A DNA stretch of 64,000 bases, from NCBI GenBank assembly GCA_947650365.1, contig OX393550.1:121584374-121648373 (forward strand), read 5' to 3'. Origin of the DNA: Chamaelirium japonicum. Lineage: Eukaryota > Streptophyta > Magnoliopsida > Liliales > Melanthiaceae. Each line of letters opens with the position of its first letter. Position 1 is the first letter of the stretch. Both the position numbers and the translations under genes were made by a program. The notes under the pieces were generated by a model. It saw only the letters and a program-made list of their open reading frames with translations. It made no database searches and was not told the DNA's origin. This document shows, piece after piece, positions 52,392 through 64,000 of the stretch.

Positions 52392-54080
52392 ATCCAGATC
52401 CATTCTAATTCATTCGCACGATCCATTCTAATTCATTAATATGATCCATTCTAATTCATTCGCACGATCCATTCTAATTCATTCACACTCATACGATCCA
52501 TTCTAATTCATTCGCACGAATGTATCCTTTCTAATTCATTCGTACGATTCATTCTAATTCAATCCATTCTAATTCATTATAATGGATCATATGAATGAAA
52601 TAGAATGGATCGTACGAATGAAATAGAATGGATCATATGAATGAATTAGAATGGATCGTGCGAATGAATTAGAATGGATCATACGAATGAATTAGAATAG
52701 ATTGTGCGAATGAATTAGAATGGATTGAATTAGAATGAATCGTACGAATGAATTAGAATGAATCATACCGTAGGAATGAATTAGAATGGATCATACGAAG
52801 GAATTAGAATAGATCGTACGAATGAATTAGAATAGATTGTGCGAATGAATTAGAATGGATCGTACGAATGAAATAGAATGGATCATACGGATGAATTAGA
52901 ATGGATTGTGCGAATGGATTAGAATGGATCGTACGAATGAGTAAGAATGGATCGTACGAATGAATTAGAATGGATTGTACGAATGAATTAGAATGGATCG
53001 TACGAATGAATTAGAATGGATACATTCGTGCGAATCCATTCTATTTCATTCGTACGATCCATTCTAATTCATTTGTACGATCCATTCTAATTCTAATTCA
53101 TTCGTACGATCCATTCTAATTCATTCGTATTAATGAATTAGAATGGATCGTGCGAATGAATTAGAATGGATCGTACGAATGAGTAAGAATGGATCGTGCG
53201 AATGAATTAGAATGGATTGTACGAATGAATTAGAATGGATCGTACGAATGAATTAGAATGGATACATTCGTGCGAATCCATTCTATTTCATTCGTACGAT
53301 CCATTCTAATTCATTCGTACTATCCATTCTAATTCCTTCGTACGATCCATTCTAATTCCTTCGTACGATCCATTCTAATTCATTCGTACGATCCATTCTA
53401 ATTCCTTCGTATCATCCATTCTAATTCATTCGTACGGTATGATTCATTCTAATTCATTCGTACGATTCATTCTAATTCAATCCATTCTAATTCATTCGTA
53501 CGATCCATTCTTACTCATTCGTACGATCCATTCTAATTCATTCGCACGATCCATTCTAATTCATTCGTACGATCTATTCTATTTCATTCGTACAATCCAT
53601 TCTAATTCATTCATACGATCCAATCTAATTCATTAATACGATCCATTCTAATTCATTCGTACGATCTGTTCTATTTCATTCATACGATCCATTCTAATTC
53701 GTTTGTACGATCTTTTCTAATTCCTTCGTACGATCCATTCTATTTCATTCGTATGACCCATTCTAATTCATAAGTACGATCCATTCTAATTCATTCAAAC
53801 GATCCACTCTAATTCATTCATACGATCCATTCTAATTCATTCGCACGAATGTATCCATTCCAATTCATTCGTACGATCCATTCTATTTCATTCGTACGAT
53901 CCATTCTAATTCATTCGTACGATTCATTCTAATTCAATCCATTCTAATTCATTCGTACGATCCATTCTAATTCATTCGCACGATCCATTCTAATTCATTC
54001 ATACGATCCATTCTAATTCATTCGCACGATCCATTCTAATTCATTCATACGATCCATTCTAATTCATTCATACGATCCAT
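52392..54080. repeat. Satellite mosaic of short blocks
   Basis: T to about 52578, A to 53030, T to 53131, A to 53270, T to about 54080. Distant copy of 40.87-41.55 kb inside. Confidence 0.88.
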
Positions 54081-55780
54081 CCTAATGAATTAGAATGGAT
54101 CGTATGAATGAATTAGAATAGATTGTGCGAATGAATTAGAATGGATCGTATGAATGAATTAGATTGGAACATATGAATGAATTAGAATGGATCGTACGAA
54201 TGAGTAAGAATGGATCGTACGAATGAATTAGAATGGATAGTACGAATGAATTAGAATGGATACATTCGTTCGAATGAATTAGAATGGATCGTATGAATGA
54301 ATTAGAATCGATCGTACGAATGAATTAGAATGGATCATGCGAATGAATTAGAATGGATCGTGCGAATGAATTAGAATGGATCGTACGAATGAAATAGAAT
54401 GGATTGTACGAAAGAGATAGAATGGATCGTACGAATGAATTAGAATGGATACATTCATGCGAATGAATTAGAATGGATCATACGAATGAATTAGAATGGA
54501 TTCATTCGTGCGAATGAATTAGAATGGATCGTACGAATGAGTAAGAATGGATCGTACGAATTAATTAGAATGGATTGAATTAGAATGAATCGTACGAATG
54601 AATTAGAATGGATCATACGAATGAATTAGAATGGATCGTACGAATGAATTAGAATGGATTGAATTAGAATGAATCGTATGAATGAATTAGAATGAATCAT
54701 ACCGTATGAATGAATTATAATGGATCATACGAAGGAATTAGAATGGATCGTACGAATGAATTAGAATGGATCGTACGAATGAATTAGAATGGATCGTACG
54801 AAGGAATTAGAATGGATCGTACGAAGGAATTAGAATGGATAGTACGAATGAATTAGAATGGATACCTTCGTGCAAATGAATTAGAATGGATCGTACGAAT
54901 GAATTAGAATGGATACATTCGTGCAAAAGAATTAGAATGGATTGTATGAATGAATTAGAATGGATCGTGCGAATGAATTAGAATGGATACATTCGTGCAA
55001 AAGAATTAGAATGGATTGTATGAATGAATTAGAATGGATCATGCGAATGAATTAGAATGGATCGTACGAATGAATTAGAATGGATACATTCGTGCGAAAG
55101 AATTAGAATAGATCGTATGAATGAATTAGAATCGATCGTATGAATGAAATAGAATGGATCGTACGAATGAATTAGAATGGATCGTGCGAATGAATTAGAA
55201 TGGATCGTACGAATGAATTAGAATGGATCGTACGAAGGAATTAGAATGGATTGAAATATTAGAATGAATCGTACGAATGAATTAGAATGAATCATACCGT
55301 ACGAATGAATTAGAATGGATCGTACGAAGGAATTAGAATGGATCGTACGTAAGAATGGATCGTAAGAATGAAATAGAATGGATCGTATGAATGAATTAGA
55401 ATGGATCGTGCGAATGAATTAGAATGGATCGTACGAAGGAATTAGAATGGATCGTACGAAGGAATTAGAATGGATAGTACGAATGAATTAGAATGGATAC
55501 CTTCGTGCAAATGAATTAGAATGGATCGTACGAATGAGTAAGAATGGATCGTACGAATGAAATAGAATGGATCGTATGAATGAATTAGAATGGATCGTGC
55601 GAATGAATTAGAATGGATCGTACGAATAAATTAGAATAGATTGTGCGAATGAATTAGAATGGATCGTACGAATGAATTAGAATGGATCGTACGAATGAAT
55701 TAGAATGGATCGTATGAATGAATTAGAATGGATCGTGCGAATGAATTAGAATGGATCGTACGAATGAAGTAGAATGGATT
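54081..55780 (+). repeat. Satellite block, A orientation
   Basis: A orientation, 1.7 kb, ending in the ATTCGCACGAATGTATCC switch also seen at about 19515, 28458, 39333 and 62160. Confidence 0.88.
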
Positions 55781-57181
55781 CGCACGAATGTATCCATTCT
55801 AATTCATTCGTACGATCCATTCTAATTCATTCGTACAATCCATTCTAATTCATTCGCACGATCCATTCTTACTCATTCGTACGATCCATTCTAATTTATT
55901 CGCACGATCCATTCTAATTCATTAATACGATCCATTCTAATTCATTCGCACGATCCATTCTAATTTATTCACACTCATACGATCCATTCTAATTCATTCG
56001 CACGATCCATTCTAATTCATTCGTACGATCCATTCTAATTCATTCGTACGATCCATTCTAATTCATTCGTACGATCCATTCTAATTCATTCGCAAAATCT
56101 ATTCTAATTCATTCGTACGATCCATTCTAATTCATTCGTACGATCCATTCTAATTCATTCATACGATTCATTCTAATTCAATCCATTCTAATTCATTCGT
56201 ACGATCCATTCTTACTCATTCATACGATCCATTCTAATTCATTCGCACAAATGAATCCATTCTAATTCATTCATATGATCCATTCTAATTCATTCGCATG
56301 AATGTATCCATTCTAATTCATTCGTACGATCCATTCTATCTCATTCATACAATCCATTCGATTTCATTCGTACGATCCATTCTAATTCATTCGCACGATC
56401 CATTCTAATTCATTCGCACGATCCATTCTAATTCATTCACACTCATACGATCCATTCTAATTCATTCGCATATATCCTTTCTAATTCATTCGTACGATCC
56501 ATTCTAATTCATTCGCACAATCTATTCTAATTCATTCGAACGATCCATTCTAATTCATTAGCATGATCCATTCTTATTCATTCGTACGATCTATTCTATT
56601 TCATTCGTACAATCCATTCTTACTCAATCGTATGATCCATTCTAATCCATTCGCACAATCTATTCTAATTCATTCGTACGATCCATTCTATTTCATTCGT
56701 ACGATCCATTCTAATTCATACGATCCGTTCTATTTCATTCATACGATCCATTTTAATTCATTCGCACGATCCATTCTAATTCATTCATACGATCCATTCT
56801 AATTCATTCGCACGATCCATTCTCCATTCTAATTCCTTCGTAAGATCCATTCTATTTCATTCATACGATCCATTCTAATTCATTCATATGATCTATTCTA
56901 ATTCTTTCACACGAATGTATCCATTCTAATTCATTCGTACGATCCATTCTAATTCATTCGCACGATCCATTCTAATTCATTCATACAATCCATTCTAATT
57001 CTTTTGCACGAATGTATCCATTCTATTTCATTCGTTCGATCCATTCTAATTCATTCGTACGATCCATTCTAATTCATTCGCACGATCCATTCTAATTCAT
57101 GCATACGATCCAATCTAATTCATTCATACGATCCATTCTAATTCATTCGCACGAATGTATCCATTCTAATTCATTCGTACA
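55781..57181 (-). repeat. Satellite block, T orientation
   Basis: T orientation with a 240-bp module at 56563-56802. Ends at TACATGTA (57178-57185), here followed by GACAGAATTAG, a small change from the other copies. Confidence 0.88.
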
Positions 57182-60100
57182 TGTATGACAGAATTAGAAT
57201 GGATCGTACGAATGAATTAGAGTTGATACATTCGTGCGAATGAATTAGAATGGATCGTACGAATGAATTAGATTGGATCGTATGAATGAATTATAATGGA
57301 TCATGCGAATGAATTAGAATAGATCATACGAATGAATTAGAATGGATCGTACGAATGAATTAGAATGGATACATTCGTGCAAAAGAATTAGAATGGATTG
57401 TGCGAATGAATTAGAATGGATCGTACGAATGAGTAAGAATGGATCGTGCGAATGAATTAGAATGGATCATATGAAAGAATTAGAATGGATCGTGCGAATG
57501 AATAAGAATGGATCGTGCGAATGAATTAGAATGGATCGTATTAATGAATTAGAATGGATCGTGCGAATGAATTAGAATGGATCGTACGAATGAATTAGAA
57601 TGTATACATTCGTGCGAAAGAATTAGAATAGATCGTATGAATGAATTAGAATGGATCGTATGAATGAAATAGAATGGATCGTACGAAGGAATTAGAATGG
57701 AGAATGGATCGTGCGAATGAATTAGAATGGATCGTATGAATGAATTAGAATGGATCGTGCGAATGAATTAAAATGGATCGTATGAATGAAATAGAATGGA
57801 TCGTATGAATTAGAATGGATCGTACGAATGAAATAGAATGGATCGTACGAATGAATTAGAATAGATTGTGCGAATGGATTAGAATGGATCATACGATTGA
57901 GTAAGAATGGATTGTACGAAAGAAATAGAATAGATCGTACGAATGAATAAGAATGGATCATGCTAATGAATTAGAATGGATCGTTTGAATGAATTAGAAT
58001 AGATCGTGCAAATGAATTAGAATGGATCGTACGAATGAATTAGAAAGGATACATTCGTGCGAATGAATTAGAATGGATCGTATGAGTGTGAATGAATTAG
58101 AATGGATCGTGCGAATGAATTAGAATGGATACATTCATGGGAATGAATTAGAATGGATCGTACGAAGGAATTAGAATGGATCGTACGAAGGAATTAGAAT
58201 GGATCGTACGAATGAATTAGAAGGGATACATTCGCACGAATGAAATAGAATGGATTGTACGAATGAGATAGAATGGATCGTACGAATGAATTAGAATGGA
58301 TACATTCATGCGAATGAATTAGAATGGATCATACGAATGAATTAGAATGGATTCATTCGTGCGAATGAATTAGAATGGATCGTACGAATGAGTAAGAATG
58401 GATCGTACGAATGAATTAGAATGGATTGAATTAGAATGAATCGTACGAATGAATTAGAATGGATCGTACGAATGAATTAGAATGGATCGTACGAATGAAT
58501 TAGAATGGATTGAATTAGAATGGATCGTACGATAAGAATGGATCGTACGAATGAAATAGAATAGATCGTACGGATAAATGAATTTGGATCGTGCTAATGA
58601 ATTAGAATGGATCGTACGAATGGATTAGAATGGATCGTACTAATGAATTAGAATAGATTGTGCGAATGAATTAAAATGGATCGTACGAATGAATTAGAAA
58701 GGATATATTCGTGCGAATGAATTAGAATAGATCGTACGAATGAGATAGAATGGATCGTACGAACGAATTAGAATGGATACATTCATGCGAATGAATTAGA
58801 ATGGATCATACGAATGAATTAGAATGGATCGTACGAATAAAATAGAATGGATTGTACGAATGAGATAGAATGGATCGTACGAATGAATTAGAATGGATAC
58901 ATTCATGTGAATGAATTAGAATGGATCATGCGAATGAATTAGAATGGATCGTGCGAATGAATTAGAATGGATCGTACGAATAAAATAGAATGAATTATAC
59001 GAATGAGATAGAATGGATCGTACAAATGAATTAGAATGGATACATTCATGCGAATGAATTAGAATGGATCATACGAATGAATTAGAATGGATTCATTCGT
59101 GCGAATGAATTAGAATGGATCGTACGAATGAGTAAGAATGGATCGTACGAATGAATTAGAATGGATTGAATTAGAATGAATCGTACGAATGAATTAGAAT
59201 GGATCGTACGAATGAATTAGAATGGATCGTACGAATGAATTAGAATGGATTGAATTAGAATGGATTGAATTAGAAAGAATCGTACGAATGAATTAGAATG
59301 AATCATACCGTACGAATAAATTAGAATGGATCATACGAAGGAATTAGAATGGATCGTGCGAATAAATTAGAATGGATCGTATGAATGAATTAGAATAGAT
59401 TGTGTGAATAAATTTGAATGGATCGTACGAATGAATTAGAATGGATACATTCGTGCGAATGAATTAGAATGGATCGTATGAATGAATTAGAATCGATCGT
59501 ACGAATGAATTAGAATGAATCATGCGAATGATTTAGAATGGATCGTGCGAATGAATTAGAATGGATCGTACGAATGAAATAGAATGGATTGTACGAATGA
59601 GATAGAATGGATCGTACGAATGAATTAGAATGGATACATTCATGCGAATGAATAAGAATGGATCATACGAATGAATTAGAATGGATTCATTCGTGCGAAT
59701 GAATTAGAATGGATCGTACGAACGAGTAAGAATGGATCGTACGAATGAATTAGAATGGATTGAATTAGAATGAATCGTACGAATGAATTAGAATGGATCG
59801 TACGAATGAATTAGAATGGATCGTACGAATGAATTAGAATGGATTGAATTAGAATGAATCGTACGAATGAATTAGAATGAATCATACCGTACGAATGAAT
59901 TAGAATGGATCATACGAAGGAATTAGAATGGATCGTACGAATGAATTAGAATGGATCGTACGAATGAATTAGAATGGATTGTACGAAGGAGTTAGAATGG
60001 ATCGTACGAAGGAATTAGAATGGATAGTACGAATGAATTAGAATGGATACCTTCGTGCAAATGAATTAGAATGGATCGTACGAATGAGTAAGAATGGATC

Positions 60101-60358
60101 ATACGAATGAAATAGAATGGATCGTATGAATGAATTAGAATGGATCGTGCGAATGAATTAGAATGGATCGTACGAATGAATTAGAATAGATTGTGCGAAT
60201 GAATTAGAATGGATCGTACGAATGAATTAGATTGGATCGTACGAATGAATTAGAATGGATCGTGCGAATGAATTAGAATGGATCGTACGAATGAATTAGA
60301 ATGGATCGTACGAAGGAATTAGAATGGATCGTACGAATGAATTAGAAAGGATACATTC
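57182..60358 (+). repeat. Longest A-orientation satellite block (~3.2 kb)
   Basis: Uninterrupted A orientation with a 240-bp module at 57722-57961. The variant GAATGAGATAGAATGG recurs at about 58265, 58738, 58858, 59005 and 59605, showing nested local duplications. Confidence 0.88.
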
Positions 60359-62163
60359 GAATTAATTCGTACGATCCATTCTAATTCCTTCGTATGATCC
60401 ATATTCTAATTCATTCGCACGATCCATTCAAATTCATTCATACGATCCATTCTAATTTATTCGCACGATCCATTCTAATTCATTCGTACGATCCATTCTA
60501 ATTCATTCGCACAATCTATTCTAATTCATTCGAACGATCCATTCTAATTCATTCGTACGATCCATTCTAATTCATTCGTACGATCCATTCTAATTCATTC
60601 GCACGATCCATTCTAATTCATTCGCACGATCCATTCTAATTCATTAGCATGATCCATTCTAATTCATTCGTACGATCCATTCTAATTCATTTATACGATC
60701 CAATCTAATTCATTCATACGATCCATTCTAATTCTTTCGCACGAATGTATCCATTCTAATTCATTCGTACGATCCATTCTAATTCATTAGCACGAAAAAA
60801 CACGATCCACTCACATACGAATAAATTAGAAAGAATTAGAATGGATTGTGTGAATGAATTAGAATGGATCGTATGAATGAATTAGAATGGATCGTGCGAA
60901 TGAATTAGAATGGATCGTGCGAATGAATTAGAATATGGATCGTACGAAGGAATTAGAATGGATCGTACGAATGAATTCGAATGTATCCTTTCTAATTCAT
61001 TCATACGATCCATTCTAATTCCTTCGTACGATCCATTCTAATTCATTCGTACGATTCATGCTAATGAATTAGAATTGATCGTACGAATGAATTAGAATAG
61101 ATTGTGCGAATGAATTAGAATGGATCGTACGAATGAATTGGAATGGATACATTCGTGCGAATGAATTATTATGGATCGTATGAATGAATTAGAGTGGATA
61201 CATTCGTAGAAATGAATTAGAATGGATCGTACGAATGAATTAGAATGGATATATTCGTGCGAATGAATTAGAATGGATCATATGAATGAATTAGAATGGA
61301 TCATTTGAGTGAATGCGAATGGATCGTGCGAATGAATTAGAATGGATTGTACGAATGAATTATAATGGATCGTACGAATGAATTAGAATGGATCGTGCGA
61401 AGGAATTAGAATAGATCGTACGAAGGAATTAGAATGGATAGTACGAATGAATTAGAATGGATACCTTTGTGCAAATGAATTAGAATGGATCGTACGAATG
61501 AGTAAGAATGGATCGTACGAATGAAATAGAATGGATCGTATGAATGAATTAGAATGGATCGTGCGAATGAATTAGAATGGATCGTACGAATGAATTAGAA
61601 TAGATTGTGCGAATGAATTAGAATGGATCGTACGAATGAATTAGAATGGATCGTACGAATGAATTAGAATGGATCGTGCGAATGAATTAGAATGGATCGT
61701 ACGAATGAAATAGAATGGATTGTACGAATGAAATAGATTAGATCGTGCGAATGAATTAGAATAGATCGTATGAAGGAATTAGATTGGATCGTATTAATGA
61801 ATTAGAATGGATCGTACGAATGAATTAGAATGGATCGTACGAATGAATTAGAATGGATACATTCGTGCAAAAGTATTAGAATGGATTGTATGAATGAATT
61901 AGATTGGATCGTGCGAATGAATTCGAATGTATCGTACGAATGAATTAGAATGGATCGTGCGAATGAATTAGAATGGATCGTATGAATGAATTAGAATGGA
62001 TCGTACGAATGAATTAGAATAGATTGTGCGAATGAATTATAATGGATCGTACGAATGAATTAGAATGGATCGTACGAATGAATTAGAATGGATCGTATGA
62101 ATGAATTAGAATAGATCGTGTGAATGAATTAGAATGGATCGTACGAATGAAATAGAAAGGATT
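60359..62163. repeat. Satellite, T/A/T/A blocks
   Basis: T to the poly-A junction at 60790-60829, A to about 60977, T to about 61060, A to about 62163. Around 60.78-61.05 kb the order matches 7.29-7.55 kb directly. Confidence 0.88.
60790..60829. repeat. Poly-A orientation junction, copy 4
   Basis: Nearly identical to 7301-7340 though ~53 kb away. Flanks on both sides also match. Confidence 0.83.
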
Positions 62164-64000
62164 CGCACGAATGTATCCATTCTAATTCATTCGTACGATC
62201 CATTCTAATTCATTCATACAATCCATTCTAATTCATTCGCACGATCCATTCGCATTCACTCAAACGATCCATTCTAATTCATTCATATGATCCATTCTAA
62301 TTCATTCGCACGAATGTAACCATTCTAATTCATTCGTACGATCCATTCTAATTCATTCGTACGATCCATTCTAATTCATTCGCACGATCCATTCTAATTC
62401 ATGCATACGATCCAATCTAATTCATTCATACGATCCATTCTAATTCATTCGCACGAATGTATCCATTCTAATTCATTCGTACATGTATGAATGAATTAGA
62501 ATGGATCGTACGAATGAATTGGAGTTGATACATTCGTGCGAATGAATTAGAATGGATCGTACGAATGAATTAGATTGGATCGTATGAATGAATTATAATG
62601 GATCATGCGAATGAATTAGAATAGATCATACGAATGAATTAGAATGGATCCTACGAATGAGTTAGAATGGATACATTCGTGCAAATAAATTAGAAGGGAT
62701 CATATGAATGAATCAGAATGGATCGTATGAATTAATTAGAATGGATCGTGCGAATGAATTAGAATGGATCGTGCGAATGAATTAGAATGGATCGTACGAA
62801 TGAATTAGAATCGATCGTACGAATGAATTAGAAAGGATACATTCGAATTCATTCGGACGATCCATTCTAATTCCTTCGTACGATCCATATTCTAATTCAT
62901 TCGCACGATCCATTCTAATTCATTCATACGATCCATTCTAATTTATTCGCACGATCCATTCTAATTCATTCGTACGATCCATTCTAATTCATTCGCACAA
63001 TCTATTCTAATTCATTCGAACGATCCATTCTAATTCATTCATACGATCTATTCTAATTCATTCGTACGATCTATTCTATTTCATTCGTACAATCCTTTCT
63101 TACTCAATCTTATGATCCATTCTAATCTATTCGCACAATCTATTCTAATTCATTCGTACGATCCATTCTATTTCATTCGTACGATCCATTCTAATTCATA
63201 CGATCCATTCTATTTCATTCATATGATCCATTTTAATTCATTCGCACGATCCATTCTAATTCATTCATACGATCCATTCTAATTCATTTATACGATCCAT
63301 TTTAATTCATTCGCACAATCTATTCTAATTCATTCGTACGATCAATTCTAATTCATTAGCATGATCCATTCAAATTCATTCGTACGATCTATTCTATTTC
63401 ATTCGTACAATCCATTCTTACTCAATCGTATGATCCATTCTAATCGATTCACACAATCTATTCTAATTCATTCGTACGATCCATTCTATTTCATTCGTAC
63501 GATCCATTCTAATTCATACGATCCATTCTATTTCATTCATACGATCCATTTTAATTCATTCGCACGATCCATTCTAATTCATTCATACGATCCATTCTAA
63601 TTCATTCGTACGATCCATTCTAATTTCTTCGTATGATCTATTCTAATTCCTTCGTACGATCCATTCTAATTCATTCATACGATCCATTCTTACTCATTCG
63701 TACGATCCATTCTAATTCATTCACACGATCCATTCTAATTCATCCGTACGAATGAATTAGAATGGATACATTCGTGCGAATGAATTAGAATGGATCATAT
63801 GAATGAATTAGAATGGATCGTACGATTGAGTAAGAATGGATCGTACGAATAAATTAGAATGGATTGAATTAGAATGGATCGTATGAATGAATTAGAATGG
63901 ATCGTTCGAATGAATTAGAATAGATTGTGCGAATGAATTAGAATGGATCGTATGAATGAATTAGAGTGGATCGTGCGAATAAACTAGAATGGATCGTATG
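62164..64000. repeat. Satellite, T/A/T/A blocks to window end
   Basis: T to TACATGTA (62480-62487), A to about 62843, T to about 63749, A to the end. Two 240-bp modules lie in tandem here, at about 63043-63282 and 63361-63600 (offset 318). Confidence 0.88.

Larger units (their letters stand above)
5088..64000. repeat. 58.9-kb satellite array, 23-bp monomer, strand-alternating
   Basis: The whole stretch is built from a 23-bp unit (core GAATTAGAATGGATCGTACG plus AAT) or its reverse complement. Variants include a 28-bp form with ACATT inserted after GGAT, a 14-bp shortened form (GGATTGAATTAGAATGAATC), and forms with TAAGAATGG or AATAGAATGG in place of TTAGAATGG. Orientation switches about 82 times. 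The array continues past the right window edge. I see no gene, transposon or other unique sequence inside it. Similar arrays in other genomes are heterochromatic. The chromosomal position here (centromere, subtelomere or knob) cannot be told. Confidence 0.97.

Noticed and set aside
5292..63600. Open frames of 62-79 codons in the satellite (IHSNSFVRSIL-type proteins)
   Set aside because: They are translations of monomers where variants remove the usual TAA. The same peptide appears on both strands at many sites, with no start context or domain.
5088..64000. CRISPR array
   Set aside because: Repeats are directly adjacent with no unique spacers, and the context is eukaryotic.
5088..64000. Human-type satellite II/III from CATTC-like words
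   Set aside because: Those are pentamer-based. Here a 23-bp period with GTACGATC is fixed, and the adjoining element is plant-like.
5088..64000. Telomeric or interstitial telomere repeats
   Set aside because: No TTTAGGG or TTAGGG runs were seen.
5088..64000. Inverted-repeat DNA transposons at the strand switches
   Set aside because: Arms are satellite monomers. There is no distinct interior, target duplication or transposase.

Overview
The window looks like repeat-rich heterochromatin from a nuclear eukaryotic genome, most likely a flowering plant. It has two parts with a sharp boundary at 5087/5088. No host gene, tRNA, rRNA or CRISPR array was found. The plant assignment rests on the LTR retrotransposon: TG...CA ends, a TGGCGCC-type primer binding site and a plant Ty3-type Gag domain. 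It is an inference.

Positions 1-5087 hold one LTR retrotransposon in + orientation, with its first ~64 bases lost at the window edge. The order is 5' LTR (1-692), primer binding site (695-710), a gag-only ORF (782-2026), about 2.1 kb of non-coding interior with three different repeat fields (five 78-bp copies, seven 74/76-bp copies, and a degenerate GC-rich field), a polypurine tract (4151-4162) and a complete 925-bp 3' LTR (4163-5087). I see no protease, reverse transcriptase, RNase H or integrase. The element is therefore non-autonomous and would need enzymes from a relative. The LTRs differ at 11 of 692 aligned positions plus one 169-bp deletion in the 5' LTR, so the insertion is fairly young.

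Positions 5088-64000 (58.9 kb) are one satellite with a 23-bp monomer: core GAATTAGAATGGATCGTACG followed by AAT, roughly 2,500 copies. I see no foreign insert above about 30 bp. The array is not head-to-tail. It switches strand about 82 times, giving 42 blocks in the forward (A) orientation and 41 in the reverse (T) orientation, from about 40 bp to 3.7 kb long, near 45% A and 55% T. Many switch junctions recur with the same sequence in distant places. The mosaic therefore seems to have grown by amplifying and shuffling a limited set of inverted modules, not by about 80 independent inversions.

Several larger structures overlie the monomers: an imperfect palindrome with ~2.65-kb arms centred near 8.75 kb; a ~8.9-kb tandem duplication (about 17.4-26.4 and 26.5-35.4 kb) with matching switch maps; a 2-kb direct duplication offset by 7.285 kb; and shorter tandem duplications near 37, 45, 50 and 63 kb. 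Monomer variants are dominated by CG to TG or CA changes at the two CpGs, as expected for heavily methylated DNA.

Satellite entries use strand + for A orientation and - for T orientation. Switch positions were read by eye and are good to roughly 10 bp. Long palindromic satellite arrays are also where assemblies fail, so the architecture needs support from individual long reads.
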